From Calamus simplicifolius (lineage: Eukaryota > Streptophyta > Magnoliopsida > Arecales > Arecaceae): DNA of 64,000 nt. The position numbers and the translations under genes were made by a program. The DNA is taken from NCBI GenBank assembly GCA_900491605.1, contig UESW01004011.1:684479-748478 (forward strand). The letters are read 5' to 3'. Position 1 is the stretch's first letter. Each line of letters starts with the position of its first letter. Under the pieces are notes generated by a model. That model made no database searches. It was not told the DNA's origin and was given only the letters and a program-made list of their open reading frames with translations. Positions 48,501-57,934 of the stretch are shown piece by piece.

Positions 48501-50231
48501 TTGGGGATTTGCTTCTAATCCTTATTTTTTGCATTAGTTGTAGATGAGCTTATGAGATATATTCAAAATAATATTTCATAATGCATATTATTTGTAAATA
48601 ATATAATACCAATAGATGAAACTAAGGTTATGGTTGATTGTAAGTTGAAATTATGGAGAAATGCATTATAATATATGAAACTAAGGTTATGGTAAACGGG
48701 GATGGGGCAGAGAATACCGTTCCTGGGCGTTTACCCATTTAGCCGTTAACGAAAAATGCTCGTTACCCGTTAAGCCGTTTAGACCAGAAATTTTTTGATC
48801 CATTAAAAACGGTACCGATCGGGTAAACGATCAAACGGGGAAAATTACCTCCCTACTATGAAGGAGTAATTTAATTTATATATAGAAGGAGAAAGAGGTT
48901 GAGGTAAATCAAAAATTATATGGGAGGAAGTGATAAAAGAAAGATTTAAAATTTTTGTATCTTATAAAAAATATAACTTAAAATCAAGCAGAATGTAGGA
49001 AAAGGATTCGTATAGCTGATTCCAACTAATTTGGGTTTAAGATCTTGTTGTTGTTATATTTCTAACTCGAACCATGCCTTATAAGTTTCAAGATGGCATA
49101 TGGATGAGGTTAGACATGTTCATTTTTTCTTATAATCTATGTTTTCTTATATTTTATGCTTTCCTAGGTATGTTTTGACATAGTTGGGATGGGGTCTGGT
49201 CAGCTGCAAGTTTTGGTAGACATAGAGAGGTTCAGCTGGTTTTGATTTTCTGGCCTGCATCAGTTTTGCCTGTCCAACTGATTGTAGTTGTAGCTGAGAG
49301 AGGTTTGGCTGGTTTTGATTTTCTGGCTTGCGTTGGTTTGGCCTGCCCAAATGTTTGATTTCCTGCTGCACTGCACACAGTGCATGCCAAGGGTAGAAAA
49401 GATATTTCGGCCCTTGGTATGCATGCACGCACGCATCGCGCACCAATCTCCGTGCACGGTGCACTTGTTCTGCACTGCGTGCGGTGCAGCAAGGCTTTTC
49501 CTTGTCGCCATAATAGTTGGAGAGGGTGGTGTTGCATCTAAACTCAAGCCTGCTGCCTTACTAGTTCTATTTTTGCTAGACTTAGATGCACCTTTTATGA
49601 AGCATAGATTCTTAATTTGGAAAATTGAGCTTTCCTGTGTCATTTGATGGTATCTTTTCAAAAATGGTTCTGTCCAGCTCCATCAGCTTGCCTCCATATT
49701 ACTAGATTTCAGATAAGGACCAGTGATATCAAGTCTTCTAGCTGTTTAATTTCATGCAGGATCCTGCCAAGTTTTCCTATCATGTTATTAGCTATGGAAG
49801 ACTACTGCTGGCAAAGAAGGTTTCAACTTTGGATATGACATTGATTCCATTCTGCCATTCCCAATACAGGAATCTCCCTGTTATAATAGAAATATATTTA
49901 GCTAGGAACTGAAAAGTCAGAAGCCTACTTTAGGCCTTGGAAAGATGAAAGACTCCCAAGTGGTTGCCTGGTTCCTACTCACCCATGCAGGCTTCTCGGC
50001 TAGTTCTTGTATGGTTGTGACCTGTATCTTGTCAGGGCATCTTGCTTGAGAACCTATGGGTGGATTACTGATTTAAAGATAATCTTTACCAGTTTCTGTA
50101 AGGCTTACATTTCTTTCCATTCTTTGACATTCCAGGTGCGCTGTGTAGCTTCTGATCTTGATAGGAAAAGAGTCTGCAGTGGTGGTCGGAATGGACTTCT
50201 TCGTCTTTGGGAAGCCACCATAAATATCTAG
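15669..50231 (+). CDS. SCD1: DENN and WD40 repeat protein SCD1 (stomatal cytokinesis defective 1)
   Basis: Thirty-one exons with GT-AG borders and matching phases encode about 1210 residues, close to Arabidopsis SCD1. The protein starts MSSSRIFEYCVVCGIGPEIR (DENN, residues 1 to about 420), has a helical linker, and ends in WD40 repeats from about residue 852 to LLRLWEATINI. SCD1 is a DENN protein that interacts with RabE GTPases and works with SCD2 and the exocyst in post-Golgi and endocytic traffic needed for cytokinesis and cell expansion. Exon lengths sum to 3632 nt, one short of a whole number of codons. The missing base is at the start of exon 3 (AGGGGATGG, 17456 onward), where the frame needs one more G. 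The rest is open and strongly conserved, so I favour a sequence error over a pseudogene. Exon coordinates are in the three sub-entries. Confidence 0.95.
19364..23232 (+). other. SCD1 intron 5
   Basis: A 3.9-kb intron. It contains a 21-bp tandem duplication (TTGGTGTATACTCTTACTTC, about 20078-20124) and the decayed RTE copy at about 20300-22180. The rest is T-rich intron sequence with no gene. Confidence 0.8.
20300..22180 (+). mobile_element. Decayed RTE-type LINE, copy 1 (in SCD1 intron 5)
   Basis: The + strand reads, with stops and frame changes, a reverse-transcriptase-like protein: an open stretch at 20425-20874 with KDIYTITRLRDRKIRDMIQ, AGPNKSPIKDWKCLGDAGVA and WLTNLFNKILE, then WGLEKKGVLVRYINVIKD and a degenerate RT core. 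The 3' end reads AGCTGATTGCAACTAGTTTGG and runs into a TTGTTGTTG tail (about 22153-22165), the usual 3' end of plant RTE elements. It is AT-rich with many stops, so an old insertion. Confidence 0.8.
24461..24532. repeat. Compound microsatellite (TG)n(GA)n
   Basis: About 30 bp of TG repeats with interruptions are followed by about 40 bp of perfect GA repeats, in SCD1 intron 7. Likely polymorphic in length. Confidence 0.95.
28965..32755 (+). other. SCD1 intron 17
   Basis: A 3.8-kb intron. It holds a TG/CATG-rich cryptic simple repeat (30060-30345) and, near 32190-32280, short inverted pieces such as ACCATACCGAACC and GGTATGGATGGTTTGGTTC that look like worn transposon ends. I see no gene in it. 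Confidence 0.75.
30060..30345. repeat. TG/CATG-rich cryptic simple repeat
   Basis: Alternating purine-pyrimidine DNA dominated by TGTG, TGCATG and GCATGCATG runs. Open frames here on both strands are low-complexity (Cys/Met/His/Ala-rich) and not treated as coding. Confidence 0.7.
34843..34872. repeat. (TTG)n tract
   Basis: AAGGCTTTGTTGTTGTTGTT continuing to TTGTTGTTGTA resembles the 3' tail of plant RTE elements. Only the tail-like end is recognisable, so it may be a severely truncated RTE copy or a simple repeat. Confidence 0.45.
35227..35831. mobile_element. hAT-like MITE in SCD1 intron 19
   Basis: The ends TAGGGATGGCAAT and its reverse complement (ATTGCCATCCCTA) bound 605 bp without coding capacity. 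The adjoining 8-mers TTGGCAGT and TTTGTAGC agree at 5 of 8 positions, compatible with a decayed hAT target duplication. Plant hAT-type MITEs with TAGGGATGGCAA ends are common. Confidence 0.65.
36722..37090. repeat. Imperfect local duplication, purine-rich
   Basis: A block with GAGCA(G)-TGAA(G)G, a GGAAAAAAAGAG(G) run, a GGAAGGGGGAGAG run and a pyrimidine-rich CTGGTTGCTATCCTTAATC-like end occurs twice in tandem (about 36745-36920 and 36925-37080). The copies are diverged. No function seen. Confidence 0.55.
39306..41891 (+). other. SCD1 intron 24
   Basis: A 2.6-kb intron. It contains a 30-bp direct repeat (ATAAGATCTAAAATGATCAC type) near 39333 and 39402. Otherwise it is AT-rich unique-looking sequence with short open frames of no recognisable family. 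Confidence 0.65.
43030..44490 (+). mobile_element. Decayed RTE-type LINE, copy 2, interrupted by a MITE
   Basis: The + strand encodes the C-terminal RT/connection region of an RTE protein (NAKLEIWRETLESKGFKISR, KFRYLGSIV, RSASGVLYDRRIPLKLK, FYKTAIRPAMLYGIECWA) with a few stops. It is split at 43597 by a Harbinger MITE and resumes at 44265 (LDAPVRK-like). It ends GTAGCCGACCCCATGTAGTTG and GGCTTAGTTGAG followed by a TTGAG-repeat tail. It is 5' truncated and less decayed than copies 1 and 3. Confidence 0.85.
43598..44261. mobile_element. PIF/Harbinger (Tourist-like) MITE nested in RTE copy 2
   Basis: The ends GGTTGCGTTTGGT and ACCAAACGCAACC form a perfect 13-bp terminal inverted repeat, flanked by TTA on both sides (43595-43597 and 44262-44264), the standard Harbinger target duplication. 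The 664-bp body is AT-rich at its ends with a GC-rich core (about 43795-43970) that reads like unrelated inserted or captured DNA. Confidence 0.88.
44861..45140. repeat. ~125-bp direct duplication
   Basis: The block starting TCTATTATTAGA(C/T) and containing TTTGC/TCTGCAGACTACTGCAT, a CAGTCT and CTCTAGAACTTCTATTTT occurs at about 44862-44990 and again at 45009-45140, about 85% alike by eye, adjacent in SCD1 intron 25. Confidence 0.7.
47111..47178. repeat. 34-bp tandem duplication
   Basis: TTTACAAAATAGTTATTGCA followed by AATTAAGCTC occurs twice in a row with one or two differences, in SCD1 intron 29. Confidence 0.85.
48300..49070 (+). mobile_element. Decayed RTE-type LINE, copy 3 (in SCD1 intron 30)
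   Basis: The beginning (AGATAAGATTTTTATATGAT) is close to part of copy 1 near 21085. The end reads AGCTGATTCCAACTAATTTGG with a TTGTTGTTA tail at about 49047. The coding capacity is destroyed by stops. A foreign AACGGGG-rich fragment sits inside it at about 48693-48857. Confidence 0.7.
48693..48857. mobile_element. Fragment of a hAT-type non-autonomous element inside RTE copy 3
   Basis: GGTAAACGGGGATGGGGCAG, GTTTACCCATTTAGCCGTTA and GTAAACGATCAAACGGGG are repeated AACGG/CCGTT motifs that contrast with the AT-rich host LINE. This composition recalls plant non-autonomous hAT elements. Ends and target duplication are not clear. Confidence 0.4.
49225..49350. repeat. Local direct duplication
   Basis: GAGAGGTT(C/T)(A/G)GCTGGTTTTGATTTTCTGGC with C/TTGC following occurs at about 49225 and at 49299, so roughly 75 bp appears duplicated in tandem. 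Confidence 0.7.
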
Positions 50232-51966
50232 CCTTGTTAAAATTCTCCTTGATGAATTTGCACGCTGCATCATTGTAACAGTAAGAAAGTTTTGTATGCT
50301 TGTACAGAATCCATGGGTATTATTTTATTCATGAGTACGGATGTTACCATCTTTGTTGCAATTACGGCCATTTCTGTTCTGCAGCAAGACAAAAGTCATA
50401 GCTCCCAATCGACTTTTCTTTGGTCGGGTCACATTTTCGCTGTTTGGTGATCAGTATTTGTTGTTTTAGCAAACCGGTTGTTAAAACTTTGAAAATGTTC
50501 TTATTTAAATCGGTTAGGAATGCAATCATGTAATTAAAAGATCTCTGGAGGAGATTGTTTAATCATGGGATTGAAAGAGGACGACTTGTGTGTCGACGCT
50601 TTAATGAACCCATAATTTGTAGTGCCCCTCAGGAGTCCCAGAATTTATGGAGCTGCTTTCTCATAATATGAGATCCTGTATTGTGACTTTCCATCTTATT
50701 CTGTATTCCATTTGCATAGCAGCTCATCTTCTAGGAATTCTATCTGAATCATTGGAGGATGGGCCATGCTTGACGATGTGAGAAACATGGAAAGCATTAA
50801 TTGTCAATGTTTTCCTAAGAAAGCTCTTTTAATTTATTCATGTGAACCAAACGTCATTTTCCTTTTTCTTTTTTCAACAATGTGCGGGAAGATAGAAACC
50901 CATACCTTCGAACTGTTGAGCTCTTCTAGTCTAAAGCTCATGGATGCTTAGTGAATTAATTTCTAGATTCGAGCGACCAATTTTATTTAGTGAATCGTTA
51001 TGACCATTGTTAGCGAATCGATTCATACCTTTCCAGTGGATTACATCCAATGGACTGAATTTGTTCTACTACACTGATGATGTAAGTATGAAACTTTTAT
51101 TGTCCCTCTCTTGCAACCACCTGTGCGACCTTATATGAAATTATAAATAATGTCCCCTCTGGAAACATCACATAAGAAAGATGGAAAGGACGAGTCTGGA
51201 GAAAAGAGTTTTAAGTGCTTCTAATTGTCAAATTTGTAATAAAAATTAGGCGCCCTACTTACTGGTATTATCTTGGATTCAAACAGTCATTCAAAGTGAA
51301 AGAAATTTTTAAAGCATTGGCTACTATGACGTTGTATAATAATTGCGATTATGATTAGTTTGTAGAGAACAGTGCTATTGCTCTAATGATAGGTGATGCA
51401 CGAAAGTCTTAGCAAGCTTAATCTTTATAGTAGTTTCAGTTTTGTTGTAGCAAGGACTAACATATTTTTAAAAGAATAATTACAATTTATACCCCCTAGT
51501 TTAGGAAGAGTTGTAACTTAAACCTTATAGTTAATAAAAAATATCAAAAGAAATCCTATGCTTCATAACCCGCGTTATTCTAAATCTGCCATCTACTTGC
51601 ACTAGTCACACCATTATTCTAGAAGCGTGTTGTTACTTGAAATACTCTGGTAAGGTAGGTTGCTCATTTGCACATTAATCAACGACAAATTACTACAATT
51701 TTTGGACGAAAATTCATGATGAAGGGCGGCACTTTATTTCTTGTTTGAGTCTTGAAGTCGAATATTTCTTTGTAATTATCAAACGGAGCTGATTTGGCCA
51801 ACAATCAAGGATGAAAATTTATTGTCAAACACAGAAGATCTTGTTGAAAAATAAGGACGAAAATCTCTCTAATATCAAACAGAACAGAGATATAGAGTAT
51901 AATTGATATTTTTCTTCGTTTCGATTGTTTATAGTAACATCTGCAACCATTGAATCCACTTGTCTA
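50232..51966. other. SCD1 3' UTR and intergenic DNA
   Basis: The first few hundred bases after the stop are probably 3' UTR; I see no classical AATAAA, only AT-rich near-matches. Further on there is nothing recognisable except a worn transposon-end-like phrase (TTACAATTTATACCCCCTAG) at about 51480. Confidence 0.5.
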
Positions 51967-51980
51967 ACATATATTCTTCA

Positions 51981-52383
51981 CCGCTCAAGTGGTAGCCCAG
52001 CGGTTGGGGTTCCTCCACACATCCACGACGTCTTAGGTTTGAGGAATGAGGTTGCGGCTGACTCGAATAATTTCAAGGTTAATTTTGGGGTCTGAAACGT
52101 CGGTGCTGGAGGGGCTAAGTTTCTTCTAGTCTCCCTGTTCTGACGGTTGGCACCTGGGTGGATCAGGTTGACCTACTCGTCTTCGGGTAGGTCATCTTCG
52201 GGCGGGAAACAGCTGCGCAAATCAGGTTGACCTACTCGTCTTCGGGTAGGTCATCTTCGGGTGGAGAACGGCTGCGCAAATCTAGCGCCGTGCATGGAAT
52301 ATATCCTGACGGGGAACGGAGCTGCATGAGACCTAGCTACGGGTCGGCAAAGCCCTCCTTCCCCTTTTTTGTACAAAAAAAAA
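51981..52383 (+). mobile_element. tRNA-derived SINE with target site duplications
   Basis: Flanked by ACATATATTCTTCA (51967-51980) and ACATATATGCTTCA (52384-52397), a 14-bp target duplication with one difference. The body starts CCGCTCAAGTGGTAGCCCAG, which holds an A-box-like TGGTAGCCCAGCGG. A B-box-like GGTTTGAGGAA lies about 35 bp downstream. It ends in an A-rich tail. About 60 bp (CAGGTTGACCTACTCGTCTT onward) are duplicated in tandem at 52164 and 52223. Confidence 0.82.
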
Positions 52384-52513
52384 ACATATATGCTTCATGA
52401 TCTAGGTTTTTCCCATTTTCAATATCCTTGATGATTTTGTGACATTACTAATACACTGCATGCGACTATAAATCCTATGTTCTATGCTTTATTGCATTGC
52501 ATTTAATTAAATT

Positions 52514-52690
52514 ATTACTTTGTAAGAGAAAACATTATTGAAATAAATATATTTGTAAAGGAATAAATAAGAAAAAGTGAATGCATATCATAAGGAATTA
52601 TCACTTTGTAAGAGAAAAAATTATTGAAATAAATATATTTCTAAAGATAGATAAGAAAAAGATAATGCATCTCATAAGAGTTAGTATGTA
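52514..52690. repeat. ~85-bp tandem duplication upstream of the P450 gene
   Basis: ACTTTGTAAGAGAAAA, TTATTGAAATAAATATATTT and AAGAAAAAG-TAATGCAT-TCATAAG occur in the same order at about 52515-52598 and 52600-52680. A third partial copy (ATAATGCATCTTATAAGGAT) is at about 52712. The copies lie 350-500 bp upstream of the P450 start codon. Confidence 0.75.
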
Positions 52691-52972
52691 GTAAATATTT
52701 TTATTTAGAGATAATGCATCTTATAAGGATTAGCATGCACTAAATTATTTGTTTAGAGAAAATAGGAATAAATTAAATATTGTTATGTCAAGAATCTTTC
52801 GGCCATTTAATTCTTTGGTTTAAAACCGTCGATCCTCTCGTTATATATTTAGATATGGAGCAATTTTTTCGTCAGGGCGCAGAACAAGGACGATTAAAAG
52901 TTTCTATTTATTTTTTTTTCTCGTAGCAAGAACCGTCGTCTCCTTACGAACCTTCCTAATTAGCTTGCCTTT

Positions 52973-52996
52973 ATATATATATATATATAAATATAA
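52973..52996 (+). promoter_or_regulatory. TATA-rich promoter segment of the P450 gene
   Basis: TATATATATATATATAAATA lies 46-70 bp upstream of the first in-frame ATG (53042), a plausible core promoter. It is also a short TA microsatellite, so its exact TATA position is uncertain. Confidence 0.5.
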
Positions 52997-52998
52997 TC

Positions 52999-53142
52999 TT
53001 TGGACAATCTTCCCCACCTCCTCCCCTCAACGAGTGCCACCATGTTTGTCCTCCTGCACCCTCTAACACCATTGGACAAACTTCCCCACCTCCTCCCCTC
53101 AATGAGTGCCACCATGTTTGTCCTCCTGCACCCTCTAACACT
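52999..53142. repeat. 72-bp in-frame tandem duplication spanning the P450 start codon
   Basis: Two adjacent copies of a 72-bp unit each contain CTCCCCTCAA(C/T)GAGTGCC followed by ACCATGTTTGTCCTCC. Both therefore carry a GCCACCATG start context (ATG at 53042 and 53114). Because 72 is a multiple of three, both ATGs are in the same frame. Confidence 0.9.
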
Positions 53143-54065
53143 ATCAGTCCTCGCCACCCTCTTCCTCTCTCCTTTCCTCTATCGTATCTTTAGACCCTGC
53201 AGAAGCTCTAAGCTTCCACCGGGATCCCTTGGCTGGCTCCCATTCCTTGGTGATACCCTCTCTTTCATCGCTCCTCATTACTCCTTCTCGCTAGGCAACT
53301 TTCTCGACAAAAACATCAAGCGGTGAGCATCGATATTAATTAGTTAATTAAATCTCCATCAAAATCTTTCTAGCACTAGAATTCAATTATATGTTAAACT
53401 CGTACGTTCTGGCTCTTCTTTGAAGGTATGGGAGGATCTTTCGGGCGCATGTGTTTGGGTATCCCACCGTCATATCTTGCGATGCGGAGTTCAATTCCTT
53501 TATCCTTCAAAACGAGGAGAGACTGTTCCAAAGCAGCTACCCGAAGAACATCCCTGGAGTCCTCGGCGACCTCACGTTGCTCGTCAGTACCGGCGCTGTA
53601 CACAAACGCCTACGAGGGGCGGCCCTCGACCTTTTCGCGGCCATGAAAACGCCCGACTCCTCCATCATCTACGACATCGAAGACATCGTCCTCCAACTTA
53701 TGGAATCCTGGAAGAACAAAGAGACTTTGGCTTTTGCCGAGGAAACCCGCCAGGTTTAATTAGTATACAACAACAACAACAATAATAATAATAAGTTTGT
53801 CGCTAACTTGGTTATCATTTTTCTTTAATTTTGTCTGAACTGTTGCAGTTTACAATCAGTGTGATAGTAAAGCAGATTCTAGCTTAGGAAAGAAGATCCC
53901 GAGACTCAAGATATCCTCGATAACTTTTTGACATTTATGAGAGGGTTGATTTCGGTTCCGATCGATCTCCCGGGTACATCGTATTCCAAGGCCATCAAAG
54001 TACGTAGGATATGTGTCGTCAAATATGAAGACTAGATCATATATTAGAAGTTTCCATGATCGATG

Positions 54066-54098
<33 letters not shown>
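54066..54098. repeat. (TA)n microsatellite
   Basis: About 33 bp of perfect TA repeats in the third intron of the P450 gene. Confidence 0.95.
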
Positions 54099-54101
<3 letters not shown>

Positions 54102-55657
54102 TAGAAGCTTCATGAAGATTAATTTATATATTATCATTTGCAGGCTAGACATCGGATACATGAAATCCTGGGAAACATCTGCCAGCGGCGAGAGAAGGAA
54201 GAACGGGAGGGCAAAAGGAGGCTGGATTTCCTTGATGCACTGCTACATCATGACAGGCTTTCGATGGAAGAGATATTTAGTTTGACACTTGATCTTCTAC
54301 TTGGAGGATATGAGACTACTTCCATACTGATTGCAATGATAGTCAAGTTTCTCAGTGCTAACCCAAAGATGCTGAGCGATCTCAGGGTGAGTTCCTTCTT
54401 CCCCACCATGCAATTAATATATCGATCCGTACCTCTAATTAACTGTGCAGTACTAAATCTAACGTACTGGAATGGATTTATAACTAGAATGGTACTGTTG
54501 GCTTGTAGGAAGAGCATCTAATGGTGAGAAGAAGCAAAGCTGGGAATGAGCATTTGACATGGGATGATTACAGGAAAATGGGATTTACTCAGTGCCTCAT
54601 CAACGAAGCTCTTCGATTCGGAAATGTGGTGAAGTTCGTCCACCGCAAGACCCTAAAACCTATTCAATTTAAAGGTAACGTGCATTAAAATTAACCTCGA
54701 TCGTGTTTTAGATGTGACATACCATAATTTGGAGTAAAAGTGGTTGCAGCATTATATATATAACATATCCTTGATGCAGCTTTCCATTTACATTCAAAAT
54801 TCCTTACAATAGCTATGCTTGTCAGACTCAAGAAGGATAATTAATATCCTCAGCTATTACCACAAAATCTTTATACTTACCTTGTAAACCCCAAGTATTC
54901 CTCCCCTACAGAAAGAAAGAAAAAAAAAAAAAATAGAGTTGAGACCACCAAAATAATAATACATAATATTATTATCAAACACATTTTCCAGAGATCAAAA
55001 AATAAAAAAAATAAAAATTATTTTTAGAAAATGGAAATAAAAAATAAAACAAAAAACTTGTAAATAATAAACGTAACCTTAATTAACCTATCCATCTCCT
55101 TGATAGATAAATCTTTTCCTTCATTTATGGGCCAATGATGCCCATGAGGCTTTAGTTGCCTATTTGATTTTTTTTTTTAACCATAGCAAGAAAACATAGA
55201 TAAACTAATCAATAAAAAATGTTCATTTCAATTTCTTTCTCTTTTAAAGGTCTTACTTGCTAAATTTATATTTTATTAATTATTTTTATTTTGACAGTAA
55301 GAAAACTTTTCGTCTTTATCAAGCAAAAGGAAGTAATTATATTAAGCTAAGGAAAAACAGTACTGTATCATAATGTTGTCACTAAAACTTCATCAAACTT
55401 ATCTGCAAACGAACGGAGCCTAGATGCCAGTGCATGTATGTATGAAAACATTATATGTAATTCTATAAATTATCAGCATTAAAAGAAAAGCTCTTCTTCT
55501 TCGTCTTCTTCTTCTTGTTATCTCTTCGTGGCATGTTCAATGTAGGGTACCACATTCCTGCCGGCTGGAAAGTTCTACCTGTCCTTAGCGCCCCTCACTT
55601 GGACCCTAACGTCTTCTCGGATCCCTTCCGCTTCGACCCATCAAGATGGCAGGTTTG

Positions 55658-55686
<29 letters not shown>
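55658..55686. repeat. (TC)n microsatellite
   Basis: Begins 6 bp after the donor of P450 exon 6. A second CA/GA microsatellite is at about 55985-56015 before the last exon. Confidence 0.93.
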
Positions 55687-55688
<2 letters not shown>

Positions 55689-56271
55689 CTAAGTTTGTTT
55701 CAGAAAATGCAAATTTTTTTTTTACTCAAGCTATGGTTCCGCCATTTTCGTATTTTGAAATGGAGTAGCCAATAATGAGATGGCTTGCCACTAATTTGTT
55801 TTAAAAGGACAAAAAAAAAAGTATAAAAAGATTTTTAAATGATCACAGTGCATAATTTTTATCTTTCTTTTCTTCTGGTCCCTCTTAGTGGGAATTAATG
55901 CATGGCAAATTTAGATTGGCCAAATCACATTAATTCCTCCATGCTTGCTACTGGTCGATTCACATCCATGCATCTTAAATCACACGTACACACACACACA
56001 GAGAGAGAGAGAGAGACTGATGGGCTATGCTTTTCATGTTGCAGAATGAGGACATAAGCAGCAACGCAAGGAAGTTCATGCCTTTGGAGGAGGCACGAGG
56101 AAGTGCCCAGGGTACGAGCTCGCTCGTTTGGAGACATGTCTCCTTCTTCACCACTTTGTCCTCAAGTACTCATGGACTCCGTTGATAGAAGATGAATTGC
56201 CCACTTCCTTCCCTTACGTTGAGTTCAAACACGGGTTCCAAATCGCAATACAACCTCTAGGGCTTAGTTAA

Positions 56272-57511
56272 GTGGGTTACATTTTCTTTTCCACCCAATG
56301 TTAACTAATATTAATAAAAAGTAATCTGTGCCTTCTGCTTTAAGTCTTCGATGGATGTTTTATTTCGACTAAATTACATTTTTGATCCTCAAACTTAAAA
56401 TGTACAACATTTTAATTTTTGAACTTCAAAAAATTATAAAACTAATTTTAAACTTTATTTTTTATTTTTCTTTGATCCTTACTCTTAAAATAGAAAGACA
56501 CCATAAAAAATTTACTAACTTGATTGGCTTACGTGCACTAAAGCAGCGTGTACCTCTGCTGGTTATCTCAAGCCGATTTTTGAAATATTTGCAGAAGCTA
56601 GATAAGGATCAAATCGCATATCTTAAAAAAATTTATTGGCATCTACCCATATTAATTTAATAATAAAATAATAAAAAAAATTAGAAATTAATCTTTCATC
56701 GAATATCTTGAACTCCACCAACACCTTGAACCACCAAATCCTTTCGATCACCATAGATCTTTCCAAACGTTCTTTAAATTATAATAAACAAAACGAGTAA
56801 GCGTTTCTGATTTCGGTTGAGATCACACAACTAAATTTTTGAGTCACTTTGTATTTCAACACATGAGACAAAGTAAAGATGAAGGAGAAAACTCTATGTA
56901 GGTGATGCGAATATCTATATTATTTTTTTGATAAATCTTAGATTTTGCAGAGAATAATAACTATTACTCCTTTTAATTAATTAATAATTAATTAAAATTT
57001 AAGATAACTTTCAACTCTTGAAGATTACTTTAATGCAGGATGATATGGAGAGAGAAAATTTCATAGATCTATCCAACAACCCATTGTTGGTTTCTTTTGA
57101 TATCTTTAACGTGGGACGATATGGAAGAAAGAAAAGCTATCTCACGATCCCATATTTTTTAACAATAAAATAAATTTCATATAAACCCTTCTGGTGGAAT
57201 GTGCCTACGATGTGTCCTTAGCATACTGTATAATTATTAATTTAAATAATTTAAAATCTATTTTAAATAATCATATTATTTAAAATAAAAAATTAATCTA
57301 ATTAATTTATGTAAAAATTATTTTAAATTATTAATTTAAATTAATAATTTAACCCAATATATATAGTTTGCATAATCTAATGGAGCCGTTTAGAGGAATT
57401 ATGGATATTATAATTTTAAGCTTCAATAATTTTTGATATTTAATTAACACCTTAATTAAAATATTAAAATTATTAATTCCAAATTACTTCACTAAAAAAT
57501 TAGAATTGCAC
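56272..57511. other. AT-rich intergenic DNA
   Basis: Downstream of the P450 gene. It contains a worn transposon-end-like phrase (TTTTTGATCCTCAAACTTAAA, about 56378) and runs of TTAAT/AATTA. No gene or RNA recognised. Confidence 0.6.
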
Positions 57512-57835
57512 GGGTGTCGTCGCCTTAAAGCTAGGGTCGTGAGCTTTCAATAGGGGTGTCTCATAGGAGTTTCGGCCAAAATCCAATTTCCTGGGGTGTC
57601 GCGGGGATTCTCCGCGCGGTCAGTTCTAAGCCATGGGTGTCGTAGCATTGGTGCTAGGGTGTCATTAGATTTCAACTGGGGTGTCGCGAAGGAGTTATGG
57701 CTGAATTCGACAAGGGGTGTCGCGGGTATTCTCACCGTGATCATTTCAAATGGCCACATTTGCACGACGGGTGAAGGTGCACGGCCTCGCCTTATCACTA
57801 GGGTGTCGTGAGATGAAATGGGGTGTCGTATTGTT
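57512..57835. repeat. GGGTGTCG motif cluster upstream of the MULE transposase
   Basis: About nine irregularly spaced copies of GGGTGTC(G), several with the flanks AACTGGGGTGTCG or GCTAGGGTGTC. These are the reverse complement of the CGACACCCCAGTT and GACACCCTAGC cores found in the arrays at 60422-61175 and 10728-13240. Some units extend to 30-55 bp without obvious periodicity. Confidence 0.8.
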
Positions 57836-57934
57836 TTAACCTTTGTGTCCTAAATCCTAATCCTTTGTCAGCATATATTGACAACTAAATCTATGGATAT
57901 CATTGTTCATGACTGCGTGCCTATATTTTCACAG

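Larger units (their letters stand above)
47679..50135 (+). other. SCD1 intron 30
   Basis: A 2.5-kb intron with RTE copy 3, an inserted hAT-type fragment and a local ~70-bp direct duplication near 49225-49350. No gene seen. Confidence 0.75.
38797..50231 (+). other. SCD1: SCD1 exons 23-31: C-terminal WD40 propeller
   Basis: Exons 38797-39008, 39241-39305, 41892-42015, 45880-46061, 46165-46236, 46325-46485, 46642-46683, 47470-47678 and 50136-50231 (TAG at 50229-50231). WD repeats are visible as TLKGHTGAVTTLH, SGSTDCLVKIWD, SGSDDQSVIVWD, TASHDGTVKMWD, GRDVVANIWD, TGSDDWTARMWS, TGSTDGLVRFWE and SGGRNGLLRLWE. This is consistent with a seven- or eight-bladed propeller used for protein contacts. Intron 30 (47679-50135) carries RTE copy 3. 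Confidence 0.93.
53042..56271 (+). pseudogene. Cytochrome P450, CYP85 clan, CYP724-like (three one-base frame breaks)
   Basis: Seven exons: 53042-53322, 53426-53753, 53849-53999, 54144-54386, 54509-54674, 55546-55652 and 56045-56271 (TAA 56269-56271), about 477-501 residues depending on the ATG. Visible are an N-terminal membrane anchor, the proline-rich hinge KLPPGSLGWLPFLGDTLSF, GYPTVISCD, the I-helix GGYETTS, ExxR in NEALRFGNVVKFVHRKTL, GWKVLPVLS and FDPSRW. The heme motif FGGGTRKCPG is present but out of frame: CCTTTGG at 56081-56087 lacks one T. Exon 3 lacks two single bases near 53880-53890, creating TAG. Resemblance is greatest to CYP724B (rice D11), brassinosteroid C-22 hydroxylation at the ER. 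All three breaks are one-base losses, so this may be an intact gene with sequence errors. Confidence 0.8.

Noticed and set aside
51981..52060. Possible tRNA gene (A-box and B-box-like motifs)
   Set aside because: The B box deviates, no cloverleaf can be completed, and the segment is bounded by SINE target duplications.
52999..53041. Extending the P450 N-terminus upstream of ATG 53042
   Set aside because: The upstream in-frame codon is TTG, not ATG, and the TATA-rich promoter directly precedes it.
57541..57835. Possible coding first exon of the MULE transposase
   Set aside because: The open frames here follow the GGGTGTCG repeats and show no FAR1-type sequence; the true 5' exon, if any, was not identified.
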